This document shows positions 28,759 through 37,436 of a DNA stretch of 54,397 bases, piece after piece. Below the pieces are notes generated by a model. It did not search any database. It was not told the DNA's origin and saw nothing but the letters and a program-made list of their open reading frames with translations. The stretch is from Alcaligenaceae bacterium. Its GTDB lineage: Bacteria; Pseudomonadota; Gammaproteobacteria; Burkholderiales; Burkholderiaceae_B. The stretch covers positions 1 through 54,397 of the forward strand of contig JAJUGV010000010.1 in the NCBI GenBank assembly GCA_029265795.1. Direction: 5' to 3'. The first letter of the stretch is position 1. Each line of letters starts with the position of its first letter. Made by a program: the position numbers and the translations under genes.

Positions 28759-30348
28759 TCAATACCCCTCTTCTACATGAGCGGTCACGACCATGATCGT
28801 GGTCAGGCGCTGTGTGCTGGCCCGGTCCCCGCCGCCCAAGGCCAAAGGCAGACCAGGATTGAGGCGCCGCGACCCAGCTTCCTGGTGACTGCGATCAAAA
28901 CCAGAGATTAATAACGGCTGGCCCGGCATCAGCGCCACCTGCTGCACTGTTCCATTGCCATCAATTGTGATTTGCTGCAGCTGCAAGGGGTTTTCACCGC
29001 TGCCGAAGGTCACTGATTTCAGCGGTTGAGCCACCGTGTTGTCATAGGCGACTGACAACAACACTTGGCCGTCTTCTTGCGCATCGGGGACCAAGGTAAT
29101 GAGTGAACCGACCGTTTCTTCACGCTGACTGACCGACACCGATGGCAAGGTTGTGTCGTGAACACCCCTTTGCGTTATTGTTTCTACTTTGTCTATATAT
29201 GAAAAGGTGGTGCGAACGGCGTGCGTAACCGGCCGGCGGTTGAGCGTCAGAACCGGAAGACTATTCCGCCGCACGACCCGCCCCACATTGCTCAGCGCCT
29301 TGACCAGAAGCTCGCTGCCCCTGTAACGGCCGTCGGTCGCCTGGATGCCCAATACGCCTGTGTCGGCAGAGGCAGCACCGCTCATAGCGGCTGATGCCGC
29401 CACTCTCGCACCCGCAAAAACGAGCTCCCAATCGACACTCGCCTCGGCGGAATCGTCGACAAGCACCGTCAATTCTTCAAAGAGCAGACGTACCCGCCGC
29501 GTCAACGCCCTGTTCTCGCGATCGATGAAGGCAGCGACTCTAGCCAGTACTTCTGGAGTATCAGTTACCACCAGCATGGAAGCGGCACCGGGTTCCGCAA
29601 CGACGACCCCGGCCCGGGAAAGAAATGGCTCCACCCGCGCGCGCACCGTTGCGAGCGCGTCATGACGCTCCAGCGAAAGCTCAGTACGGGAGGTGCTGGC
29701 GAACCCTTCTCGAGATGAGGCCTCCTTAAGCCCCAATGCTGCGTCTGCGGCCGCCTGCAGTGTGAGCATTCGTACATCAAAAGCACGCGTCTCGGTTCGA
29801 TAGAACTCTATGCGTTCATGCTCGTAGCGCCACATTACGCCCAGGCGGGCACCGACCCGATCCAGCGTGCGAGCCAACGGCTCAGGCCCGCCGTCAAGGT
29901 TTACAGAGCCGGCCGCGGCATGAAGCGGGGCCACGGAGGCCGGCTCCAGTCGGGATACGAACGCCTCAAGGGGTAACAGGGCTTCTGGGCGCACATGGAC
30001 CGGTATACCGGTGGCCCGCGTAATTCGCTGCGCCAACATAGGGAGCGGTAAGGGCCCGTCGTCAAAAAGCAATGTGGTGTCCACATTGGCGCGCAGAGCG
30101 GGGGGCAGCGTGACTTCTCGTGCCAGCGGTTGTGCCTTGCCGGCCAACCAGGGCCGAGGCACTTCCTGAGACGCCCGGTGTCGCTGCGCCTCGGATTCAG
30201 CGGTATAGCTTTGGTGCGCGGCTTCGATGCGTTCGCCGGCGGTTTTTACGGCATGACCGATCTCGCTCACGCGCTGTGTCAGCGTACACGCTGAATTAGC
30301 CGCCGACAGCAGAAGCAGCAGCACCCATACCGCAGGGGCCCGCTTCAT
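28759..30348 (-). CDS. pilN: PilN-like secretin (outer membrane pore of type IVb pilus)
   Basis: PilN is the outer membrane secretin through which the thin pilus leaves the cell. The 529-residue protein has a signal sequence ending NSAC, an imperfect lipobox with Asn at -3, a STN-like N-terminal domain (LPLPMLAQRITRATGIPVHV), an N1-like domain containing MLVVTDTPEVLARVAAFID, and the beta-barrel secretin domain with RNSLPVLTLNRRPVTHAVRT, GSLITLVPDAQEDGQVLLSV and the ending LTTIMVVTAHVEEGY. The position after pilL with an ATGA overlap supports the R64-type assignment. It is more compact than many type IVa secretins. Confidence 0.92.
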   Translation of the reverse strand: MKRAPAVWVLLLLLSAANSACTLTQRVSEIGHAVKTAGERIEAAHQSYTAESEAQRHRASQEVPRPWLAGKAQPLAREVTLPPALRANVDTTLLFDDGPLPLPMLAQRITRATGIPVHVRPEALLPLEAFVSRLEPASVAPLHAAAGSVNLDGGPEPLARTLDRVGARLGVMWRYEHERIEFYRTETRAFDVRMLTLQAAADAALGLKEASSREGFASTSRTELSLERHDALATVRARVEPFLSRAGVVVAEPGAASMLVVTDTPEVLARVAAFIDRENRALTRRVRLLFEELTVLVDDSAEASVDWELVFAGARVAASAAMSGAASADTGVLGIQATDGRYRGSELLVKALSNVGRVVRRNSLPVLTLNRRPVTHAVRTTFSYIDKVETITQRGVHDTTLPSVSVSQREETVGSLITLVPDAQEDGQVLLSVAYDNTVAQPLKSVTFGSGENPLQLQQITIDGNGTVQQVALMPGQPLLISGFDRSHQEAGSRRLNPGLPLALGGGDRASTQRLTTIMVVTAHVEEGY

Positions 30349-31265
30349 GACACGACCCCATTGCCACGGCGGTCACACGGCTGTGCGTAAGGCACCACGC
30401 GCAGAACACGATTGGAATAGAAGCATGGCTGCAAAGGCCGATCACCCAATTCGGTAGCGGCCAACAGATCACGTACCGCTGTTTTGAAATCGGCCTCGAA
30501 ACTGGCGGCACCGACCAAGGGAATGTCCACGTCCACGGCCCAATGCTCTGAAGAGAACGCCCATCCCGCCGTACCGGCCCAGCGCTCAAGAGCCTGCCGT
30601 ATGGTGCGGTCTGATGGACTGACGGCATAGCGTTGGACCGGTGCACCCAGATAGTCTGACGGGGATCCTGACTCTGAAGCCGGCTCATAGGCGGGCAATT
30701 GTCGGTGCTCGATATTGGCTGACGTCGCGGGCGTGACCGGCGGGACGCTGCTTGTACCGGGCGCCGCCACCGGCTGTAACACAGTGGTTGGGCCAAGGTC
30801 TTTTTTTAGAGCCGGTTGTGCACCAAGTGTGGGTGCCGTTGCAGCACCGGCCTGGGGCACCCGTTTTACGTGGCCGCGCAAATGCCCGCCGCGAAGTTCC
30901 AAGTGATCGTGAATCGCGTCCAACACCATGTAGGGAGGTTCGCGGCGATACGACAGCGGCCGCCATCCCCCTGCGCCAACAGCAAAGACAGCCGGCCAGG
31001 CGCCTTCGGGAGAAAACTGCAGCCACATGCCGACGCCGTCATCAAAGACCTGCACCGGCATGATTTCCGGGTCGCCGGAAAGCTGCCAATCAAAATGAAA
31101 CTGGGCGTAAGTGCGACTGTCGCTGGCGGAGGCATGCGGCCCAGCGCCTTGCACGTGTGGATGCGTGAACGGCCAAGCCCAATCGCCCGGTGCCAGTCCG
31201 GCGCCCGGGCCCGCACACCCGGCAAGGAGCGAAAGCAGCAGTACTGAAGAACGGGTAAGAGTCAT
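30345..31265 (-). CDS. pilL: PilL-like lipoprotein with VirB9/CagX-like and TcpQ-like domains
   Basis: PilL is the first gene of R64-type pil operons and probably helps dock the secretin. This lipoprotein has a signal with lipobox LAGC (MTLTRSSVLLLSLLAGC). A segment then resembles the C-terminal beta-sandwich of TrbG/VirB9/CagX proteins: VQVFDDGVGMWLQF, PAVFAVGAGGWRPLSYRR, YMVLDAIHDHLELRGG. A Pro/Thr/Ala linker follows, then a C-terminal TcpQ-like domain (TIRQALERWAGTAGW, ADFKTAVRDLLAATELGDRPLQPCFYSNRVLRVV). The start is uncertain: ATGs lie at 31265, 31280 and 31322 and none has a clear ribosome site; I use 31265 because it gives a normal lipoprotein signal. The stop overlaps pilN as ATGA. 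Confidence 0.8.
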   Translation of the reverse strand: MTLTRSSVLLLSLLAGCAGPGAGLAPGDWAWPFTHPHVQGAGPHASASDSRTYAQFHFDWQLSGDPEIMPVQVFDDGVGMWLQFSPEGAWPAVFAVGAGGWRPLSYRREPPYMVLDAIHDHLELRGGHLRGHVKRVPQAGAATAPTLGAQPALKKDLGPTTVLQPVAAPGTSSVPPVTPATSANIEHRQLPAYEPASESGSPSDYLGAPVQRYAVSPSDRTIRQALERWAGTAGWAFSSEHWAVDVDIPLVGAASFEADFKTAVRDLLAATELGDRPLQPCFYSNRVLRVVPYAQPCDRRGNGVVS

Positions 31266-31358
31266 GGCTTGCGTCGGCATGAAGTTTGGGAAAGCCGGTG
31301 AACCGGCACTTCCCGTCATCATGCGTGCACAAGCCTGCGCCCGCTAGACGCAGATCTA

Positions 31359-31382
31359 CCGACTGAATTTTTTATCAGTCGG
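31359..31382 (-). terminator. Hairpin downstream of the UgpB-like gene, upstream of pilL
   Basis: CCGACTGA and TCAGTCGG form a perfect 8-bp stem around an A/T-only 8-base loop. It lies in the short gap between the binding-protein gene and the pilus operon. No U-run follows on the minus strand, so it may only weaken read-through into pilL. No convincing pilL promoter was found in the same gap. Confidence 0.4.
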
Positions 31383-31407
31383 ACAGATTCGTCGCCCTAT
31401 CGGGGCT

Positions 31408-32721
31408 TCAGCGTTTCATGATCTTGCCCGCCTCGGCGCTGGCTGTCTTGAGCGCTGTCATGGCGGGCATGTTGCCGGCAAGGGCATGCGTGATCTGCTG
31501 GTGGAACATGTCACGAATTTCGGGGTAATTCCTGACTCGGAAACCGCGGGTTGCGTCATCTGCCTTGCCGGCATAGGCGGTAACCAGACCCCCCCATTGA
31601 TCGAGCTTCTTGTAATAAGAATCGCCCGTCGCCTCAAGTGCCTGGTGAGTCAGAGGCAGATAGCCGGTTTCCTGGTGCCAGCGCGCTGCGCGCTTGGGAT
31701 CGGCAAGAAAAGACAAGAAGGCGGCACTGGCGTTATCAGCCTCCTTGGACTGACCCGCTATCACCCATAGAGCTGATCCGGAAAGAAAAGGATTACCCGG
31801 CTGTTTAGTGATCTCCGGGTAGTACGGTAAGCCGGTGACTCCAAAGTTCAGCTTAGATTTGGAGCGGAATTCGCCTAGATTGCCGGATACCGAAAGCAGC
31901 ACGGCGCATTCGCCCTGGGCAAAACGACGCGTTGCCACTTCGTTGAATTCCGGCTTCACCATCAGTTCAGAACGCACCCAGCTGATCATCATGGACAGGT
32001 GGCGCACGTACATCACGTCAAACAAAAAGGCGGGGGTTCCCCGACCCTTCAGGCCGTTGCCTTCCGAGGTGTACGGTTGGTTGTTGACCGCCGCCAGGTT
32101 TTCAAGGTTGATGGAAACGGGTTGATCGCTGGTCAGGGGGCAGCTACGGGAGCCATTGTTGGCGAGCGTAACCAGCTGATCCTGCAGGCCGCTCCAGGAG
32201 CGCTGCGGCTGGGGCGGCAGATCAGCCTTCTTGAAGGCGTCGATGTTGTAGTACATGACCGGAACTTCGGCCATATACGGAAAGGCCACCGGCCGACCTT
32301 TGCTGTCGTGTGCAAAAGCGTTATTGCCGGAAATAAACCACTTGGCATTTTTGATGGGATGCGTAGCCAGCAGGGCATGCAACGGCTGTACGTAAGAGCG
32401 GGCGCCGCCGTCGGGAGCGCGATTTTCTTCGAGCTGGGCGAGATGCGGTTTGTCGTCTCGCGACTTTGCACTCTGGATGGAAGCCTCGATTTCGGCCGTG
32501 GACTTGAACCTCTTAAGCCGAACCCGATAGTCGCTCTGCGAGCGGTTGAACTCTTTCACCAAGTCTTCAAAGACTTCGGCGTTGTGTGGCGTCAAAGCAT
32601 GCCAGACCCGAATATCGGTAGCCGCAGACGCGCTGAACGCCATGGCCAGTGCAGCCGTGGCGGATGCCCACGCGAGAACGCGCGCCGACGTGGCGGTGCG
32701 TGCAAACCTTGCTCGATTCAT
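31408..32721 (-). CDS. UgpB-like periplasmic substrate-binding protein (orphan)
   Basis: The 437-residue protein has a Sec signal ending SASA and the fold of family 1 extracellular solute-binding proteins. It resembles E. coli UgpB, which binds sn-glycerol 3-phosphate, along its length: RVWHALTPHNAEVFEDLVKEFN, VMYYNIDAFKKADL, GECAVLLSVSGNLGEFR and RWHQETGYLPLT. No ABC permease or ATPase gene is next to it, so it depends on transporter parts encoded elsewhere. It starts 7 bases after the dadA stop and appears to be the last gene of the parE-parC-reductase-dadA run. I leave the symbol blank because the ligand is not proven. Confidence 0.85.
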   Translation of the reverse strand: MNRARFARTATSARVLAWASATAALAMAFSASAATDIRVWHALTPHNAEVFEDLVKEFNRSQSDYRVRLKRFKSTAEIEASIQSAKSRDDKPHLAQLEENRAPDGGARSYVQPLHALLATHPIKNAKWFISGNNAFAHDSKGRPVAFPYMAEVPVMYYNIDAFKKADLPPQPQRSWSGLQDQLVTLANNGSRSCPLTSDQPVSINLENLAAVNNQPYTSEGNGLKGRGTPAFLFDVMYVRHLSMMISWVRSELMVKPEFNEVATRRFAQGECAVLLSVSGNLGEFRSKSKLNFGVTGLPYYPEITKQPGNPFLSGSALWVIAGQSKEADNASAAFLSFLADPKRAARWHQETGYLPLTHQALEATGDSYYKKLDQWGGLVTAYAGKADDATRGFRVRNYPEIRDMFHQQITHALAGNMPAMTALKTASAEAGKIMKR

Positions 32722-32728
32722 ATCTTGT

Positions 32729-33982
32729 TCAACCTAGAAACGGAAACGCAGGCTCCGGGCGCCGGCCACCAATGAGGTCAGCCAATGCCTTGCCCGAGCC
32801 GACACCCATTGTCCACCCGAGCGTACCGTGCCCTGTGTTCAGATAAAGATTGGAAATGCGAGTGCGCCCAATGAGCGGCACGTTGGAGGGAGTTGCGGGA
32901 CGCAGCCCCGACCAGTAGCGTACATTATCAAAATCCAATGTGCTTGGGAACAGCTCTGAAGCGAGACGCAACATCTGCTCGCATCGTGCAGTGTTCAGCG
33001 CTCGGGAATACCCGCCCAGTTCCGCCGTGCCGGCCATGCGCAATTTATTGCCAAGACGGCTGTAGACGACTTTGTGCTCACTATCGGTAAGACTGACTAA
33101 AGGCGCGGCGGCTTCGTCCAAAATATCGAAGGTGGCGGAGTAACCTTTAGCGGGATAAACCGGGCAGGATATACCCAGGGGCGTGACGAATTGCGGAGTG
33201 TATGAGCCGAGTGCCGCCACGTAGACATCGGCACGCAAAGATTCATACTGCCCGTCCGGGCCAATCAGTTCAGCGCTATAGACGCTTCCCCCGACACTTA
33301 CCAGCCGACTCAGTTGGGTGTTGTAGCGAAACTGCACGCCCGCCTGTGCTGCCATGCGTGCCAATTCTGTGGTGAACGCGAAGGCATCGCCGGATTCGTC
33401 GTCAGCCGTGTAATCGCCGCCGACTATCGTGTGCCGTGCATGTGCCAGGGCCGGTTCAATGGCGATGATTTCATCGTTACTAACAATGCGCCGGTCGATA
33501 CCGTGATCGCGCATGATTTCCGCGAGCTTCTGTGAATTCTCGAACTCTCGGGTGCTGCGGTAGAAATTGAGAATCCCTCGCTCTTGCTGGGCGTACTCAA
33601 TGCCAAGTTCCCGCCGCATCTCGCGCAACACACCGCGACTGTATTCGGCCATCGCCACCAACGCGCTCACATTGCGTGTGACTCGGGCCGGCAGACACTC
33701 ACGCAGAAACATCAGCCCCCAGAGCCACTGGCGTAAATCGGGCCGCAAGCGAAAAAGTAGCGGCGCATCGTCGCGCATCAACCATTTGAACAGTTTGGCC
33801 GGCGCCTGCGGGTTGGCCCAAGGCTCGGCATAAGACACCGAAATCTGCCCACCATTCGCTCGGGTGGTTTCCATGGCGGCAGCGCCCTGGCGGTCCACCA
33901 CGACAACATCATGCCCGGCCTGATTCAGCCACCACGCCGTGGAAACGCCAATAATGCCACTGCCCAATACCGCGATCTTCAT
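32729..33982 (-). CDS. dadA: D-amino acid dehydrogenase (DadA-like FAD protein)
   Basis: DadA oxidises D-amino acids to keto acids and passes electrons to the membrane chain. The 417-residue protein starts with the FAD dinucleotide fold (AVLGSGIIGVSTAWWLNQAG, VVVVDRQ), has the DAO domain, and ends with YWSGLRPATPSNVPLIG and NTGHGTLGWTMGVGSG, typical of DadA. A GGGGTG lies 5 bases before the ATG. It is 60 bases downstream of the reductase gene. Several DadA-type paralogues exist in Burkholderiales, and D-alanine specificity is not certain. No alanine racemase gene (dadX) is near. Confidence 0.88.
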   Translation of the reverse strand: MKIAVLGSGIIGVSTAWWLNQAGHDVVVVDRQGAAAMETTRANGGQISVSYAEPWANPQAPAKLFKWLMRDDAPLLFRLRPDLRQWLWGLMFLRECLPARVTRNVSALVAMAEYSRGVLREMRRELGIEYAQQERGILNFYRSTREFENSQKLAEIMRDHGIDRRIVSNDEIIAIEPALAHARHTIVGGDYTADDESGDAFAFTTELARMAAQAGVQFRYNTQLSRLVSVGGSVYSAELIGPDGQYESLRADVYVAALGSYTPQFVTPLGISCPVYPAKGYSATFDILDEAAAPLVSLTDSEHKVVYSRLGNKLRMAGTAELGGYSRALNTARCEQMLRLASELFPSTLDFDNVRYWSGLRPATPSNVPLIGRTRISNLYLNTGHGTLGWTMGVGSGKALADLIGGRRPEPAFPFLG

Positions 33983-34042
33983 TTAACACCCCATTGCCAC
34001 CCGGCCCGCGCGGACGGACCGAAGTGACTCTCGTTCATTGCC

Positions 34043-35074
34043 TCAGACGGCATCAGCCGCTGTAGTGAACGCATCAGCATAGAACTCAGCTTCCGGCAGG
34101 CCGCAGATTTCAGCGAAGTCCTTGCGTGCGCTCTCTACCATGATGGGTGCGCCGCATGCGTAAACCTGGTAGCCCGATAAATCGGGCAGGTCTTCCATGA
34201 CTGCCCGGTGTACGAAGCCGCTACGCCCTGACCAATTGTCCTCTGGCAATGCATCCGACACAACCGGCACGTACTGGAAATCAGGTAATGCGCTTTCCCA
34301 GCTGGTGGCCAGTTCATGCATATAGAGATCTGCCGGCCGCCGGCCGCCCCAGTACAAGCGGACCGGCCGCTTATCGCCTGTTGCGATCATATGTTCCACC
34401 ATGGCCTTGATGGGCGCGAAACCCGTGCCACTGGCGAGGAACACAGCGGGCTTATCGCTTTCGCGAAGGAAGAACGAGCCGAGCGGCGCCTCGACGCGCA
34501 GGATCTCACGCACTTTCATCTGAGTGGAGCCAACTCCAAACACGTGATCGGTGAACGCCCCGCCGGGGGTGTGACGGATATGCAGCTCGACCAGATTCGC
34601 GTCATTAGGCGGCGTAGCCATGGAGTAGCTGCGATGCCTGCCGTCTTTAAGGATGAAATCCAGATACTGCCCAGGATAATAGCGAAAAGGATCCGAGGTC
34701 GGCAGCTGAACTTTAAGCACCATGATGTCGTCAGCCAGCTTTTCCATACCCATGATGCGAGACGGCATTTTCCGTATCTGGATATCACTGGCCATGCGGA
34801 CTTCGTGGGCTTCAATAGTGAGATCGCTGAGCGGCTTGGCCTGGCAGAACAGGGTAAAGCCCTGCTCACGTTCTTCTTCGGGGATGATCTGCGCCGAATT
34901 CGGCCCCCCTTCGAACGAGCCCTCCACGACCCGACCCTTACACGTCGAGCACGCCCCATTACGGCAGCTGTATGGCAATACGATGCCGGCCGCCAGTGCG
35001 GCGTCGAGCACGGACTGCCCATCTTCGACGGTGAACTCGTGCCGGCTGGGCAGCACAGTGACCTTAAAACTCAT
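34043..35074 (-). CDS. Ferredoxin-FAD-NAD(P)H reductase (often annotated CDP-6-deoxy-glucoseen reductase)
   Basis: The 343-residue protein has an N-terminal plant-type [2Fe-2S] domain (CRNGACSTCKG, with Cys37, 42, 45 and Cys77), an FAD-binding domain (YPGQYLDFILKDGRHRSYSMA) and an NAD-binding domain (ASGTGFAPIKAMVEH, ending YACGAPIMVESARKDF). This is the architecture of flavin reductases that feed electrons to oxygenases or to AscD-type deoxysugar enzymes. No deoxysugar or oxygenase genes lie nearby, so the deoxysugar name is doubtful and I give no symbol. It follows parC by 39 bases and precedes dadA. Confidence 0.85.
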   Translation of the reverse strand: MSFKVTVLPSRHEFTVEDGQSVLDAALAAGIVLPYSCRNGACSTCKGRVVEGSFEGGPNSAQIIPEEEREQGFTLFCQAKPLSDLTIEAHEVRMASDIQIRKMPSRIMGMEKLADDIMVLKVQLPTSDPFRYYPGQYLDFILKDGRHRSYSMATPPNDANLVELHIRHTPGGAFTDHVFGVGSTQMKVREILRVEAPLGSFFLRESDKPAVFLASGTGFAPIKAMVEHMIATGDKRPVRLYWGGRRPADLYMHELATSWESALPDFQYVPVVSDALPEDNWSGRSGFVHRAVMEDLPDLSGYQVYACGAPIMVESARKDFAEICGLPEAEFYADAFTTAADAV

Positions 35075-35113
35075 ATCGTTGGTAAACCCGGTAAATGTAC
35101 AGTTGCCTGCATT

Positions 35114-37411
35114 TTAAGATGAACGCCGCAACAGTTTCGGTTGACGAATTTTCAGCGACAGTACACGCCCCTTCCGGGCGCGTTTTCCGATGTAATCTTC
35201 CAGCTCCTGCAGGTTCAGATCGAGATCGGTTTCTTTCTTGCGATAGATCCCCCGTGCAACCAGCCCCTCGGCGCCCATGGCGACCCATTGTGCGAGCGTG
35301 TCTCCGTCATCTAAGCCCATGAGCTGCGTGCCGCGGCCCGCCGTCATGGTCTTGAGTTCCGCAAGCGACACAACAAGGAACCGTCCCTTCTTGGCGAGCA
35401 TCGCCAAATGGGTGTCTTCAGGGTGCAGCAACAGCGGCTTCATCCAGGCGTCGCCCTTTGCAATTGAGAAGAACTGCTTGCCCGCGCGCTGCCGTGTGGT
35501 GAGGTCCCCATGACGGACAATGAAGCCGTGACCGCTCTGTGCGGCGACCACGTAACGGTTGTCGGCCGGCCCGGCCACCATATGCACAATACGGGTGCCG
35601 GGTTCGATATCAATCATCGACGTTACCGGCTGCCCGTCGCCCCGCGCGGAAGGCAGATTCGCGACGGCCACTGTGTACGCCCTGCCGGTATTCGATAAGG
35701 CTACGAGCTCATGCGTACTAAGACATTCGATCGCGTCATACAAACTATCGCCGGCCTTGAAGGAAAACTGACTGGCGTCATGGCCGTGACCTTGCCGGGC
35801 ACGCAGCCAGCCCTTCTGGGAAATAATGACGGTGACCGGCTCTTCGACCACTTTTGTTTCCAACACCGCACGCTCAGCGACCTCTATCAGCGTACGTCGC
35901 TCATCGCCGAACTCCTTCGCGTCCGCCTCAATTTCTTTGATCATCAGGCGCTTGAATGCCGCAGGGTTGTCCAGCAATTCTTGAAGCTTGCTCTGTTCTT
36001 CGCGCTGACGCTCAAGCTCCTGCTCAATGCGGATCCCTTCCAGACGAGCCAGTTGCCGCAGGCGCATCTCCAAGATGTCCTCGGCTTGCCGCTCGGTGAG
36101 CCGAAAACGCTCCATCAACGCTGCTCGTGGCTCGTCTGACTCGCGGATGGTCTGAATGACCTCGTCGACATTCAGATAGACCACCATCCGGCCTTCGAGT
36201 ACATGAATGCGGTCGGTGACCTTATCCAGTCGGTACTGTGTGCGCCGCGTCATGGTGTCTGCGCGGAAGGCGATCCACTCAGTGAGCATGGTGCGCAGGC
36301 TGGTTTGACGCGGACGCCCATCAAGTCCGATACATACCAGATTGATCGGGACGCTGGTCTCCATACTGGTCTGTGCCAACAAGGCGGTCACCAGCTCATC
36401 TCGGGATACCCGGCTGCTCTTGGGTTCGAACACCAGTCGGACTGCGGCTTCTTTCCCGGATTCGTCCCGCACTGTGTCCAGCAGGCTGAGCATCAGTGCC
36501 TTGGTCTGTTGTTGCTCCGGCGTCAGCGACTTCCTACCGGCACGCACCTTCGGATTGGTGCGCTCTTCAATTTCTTCAAGGACTTTCTGAGCGGATGTAC
36601 CCGGTGGCAGCTCTGTTACGACCAGCTGCCACTGGCCGCGGGCCAGGTCCTCGAAATGCCAGCGTGCCCGAGCCTTAAGTGAGCCCCTGCCCTGCTCGTA
36701 GATCTGTCGAATATCTTCCGGCGCTGAGATAATTTGCCCCCCGCCGGCAAAGTCCGGCCCCGGCACCATTTCGTGAAGCGCGTCGTCGTCCAGCTTCGCG
36801 TTACGTATCAGCGCCACGCAGGCCGCAGCGACTTCCCGCAGATTGTGCGAAGGGATCTCTGTCGCCATGCCGACTGCGATACCCGAGGCGCCGTTAAGCA
36901 GAACAACGGGCAGGCGCGCAGGCAAGAGTGCGGGCTCTTTCTGACTGCCATCATAATTGGGCAGGAAATCGACGGTACCTTCGTCAAGTTCATCGAGCAG
37001 AATGCGGGCAAAGGGAGTGAGCCGTGCTTCCGTGTAGCGCATGGCCGCGGCATTGTCACCATCCCGCGATCCGAAATTGCCGTGGCCATCGATCAAGGGA
37101 TAACGCAGTACGAAATCCTGCGCCATCCGCACCATGGCATCGTAGGCAGCCTGATCGCCGTGGGGGTGATACTTGCCCAGCACGTCGCCCACCACACGGG
37201 CTGACTTCACCGGCTTGGCGCCGGGCCCCAGCCCCATTGCCTGCATGGCATACAGTATGCGTCGCTGTACGGGTTTCTGGCCGTCGGCTACATCGGGCAA
37301 GGCCCTACCGCGCACGACAGATACTGCGTAATCCAGGTAGGCCTGTTCCGCATACCATGCCAGGGTGATGTGTTCGTCGTCAGCGGACATTCCCGCCTGT
37401 GTTGCATCCAT
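35114..37411 (-). CDS. parC: DNA topoisomerase IV subunit A ParC
   Basis: ParC is the cleavage subunit of topoisomerase IV, which separates linked chromosomes. The 765-residue protein has the winged-helix domain ([21 protein letters not shown]), the catalytic tyrosine Tyr126 in [11 protein letters not shown], the coiled-coil and tower region, and a C-terminal beta-pinwheel. In the quinolone-target segment it has Gln87 and Asp91 ([15 protein letters not shown]), at the positions of Ser80 and Glu84 in E. coli. A GGAG lies 8 bases before the ATG; parE ends 25 bases upstream. The parE-parC adjacency separates it from GyrA. Confidence 0.97.
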   Translation of the reverse strand: MDATQAGMSADDEHITLAWYAEQAYLDYAVSVVRGRALPDVADGQKPVQRRILYAMQAMGLGPGAKPVKSARVVGDVLGKYHPHGDQAAYDAMVRMAQDFVLRYPLIDGHGNFGSRDGDNAAAMRYTEARLTPFARILLDELDEGTVDFLPNYDGSQKEPALLPARLPVVLLNGASGIAVGMATEIPSHNLREVAAACVALIRNAKLDDDALHEMVPGPDFAGGGQIISAPEDIRQIYEQGRGSLKARARWHFEDLARGQWQLVVTELPPGTSAQKVLEEIEERTNPKVRAGRKSLTPEQQQTKALMLSLLDTVRDESGKEAAVRLVFEPKSSRVSRDELVTALLAQTSMETSVPINLVCIGLDGRPRQTSLRTMLTEWIAFRADTMTRRTQYRLDKVTDRIHVLEGRMVVYLNVDEVIQTIRESDEPRAALMERFRLTERQAEDILEMRLRQLARLEGIRIEQELERQREEQSKLQELLDNPAAFKRLMIKEIEADAKEFGDERRTLIEVAERAVLETKVVEEPVTVIISQKGWLRARQGHGHDASQFSFKAGDSLYDAIECLSTHELVALSNTGRAYTVAVANLPSARGDGQPVTSMIDIEPGTRIVHMVAGPADNRYVVAAQSGHGFIVRHGDLTTRQRAGKQFFSIAKGDAWMKPLLLHPEDTHLAMLAKKGRFLVVSLAELKTMTAGRGTQLMGLDDGDTLAQWVAMGAEGLVARGIYRKKETDLDLNLQELEDYIGKRARKGRVLSLKIRQPKLLRRSS

Positions 37412-37436
37412 TCAAACTCTCCGCGTCGCGCTTGCT

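Noticed and set aside
22311-31322. Type II secretion system or type IVa pilus
   Set aside because: The prepilin-like subunits, the ATPase and the secretin could suggest it, but there is no GspC/GspM or PilT set, and the PilL-N-O-P-Q-R-S-V order and PilV tail fit type IVb thin pili.
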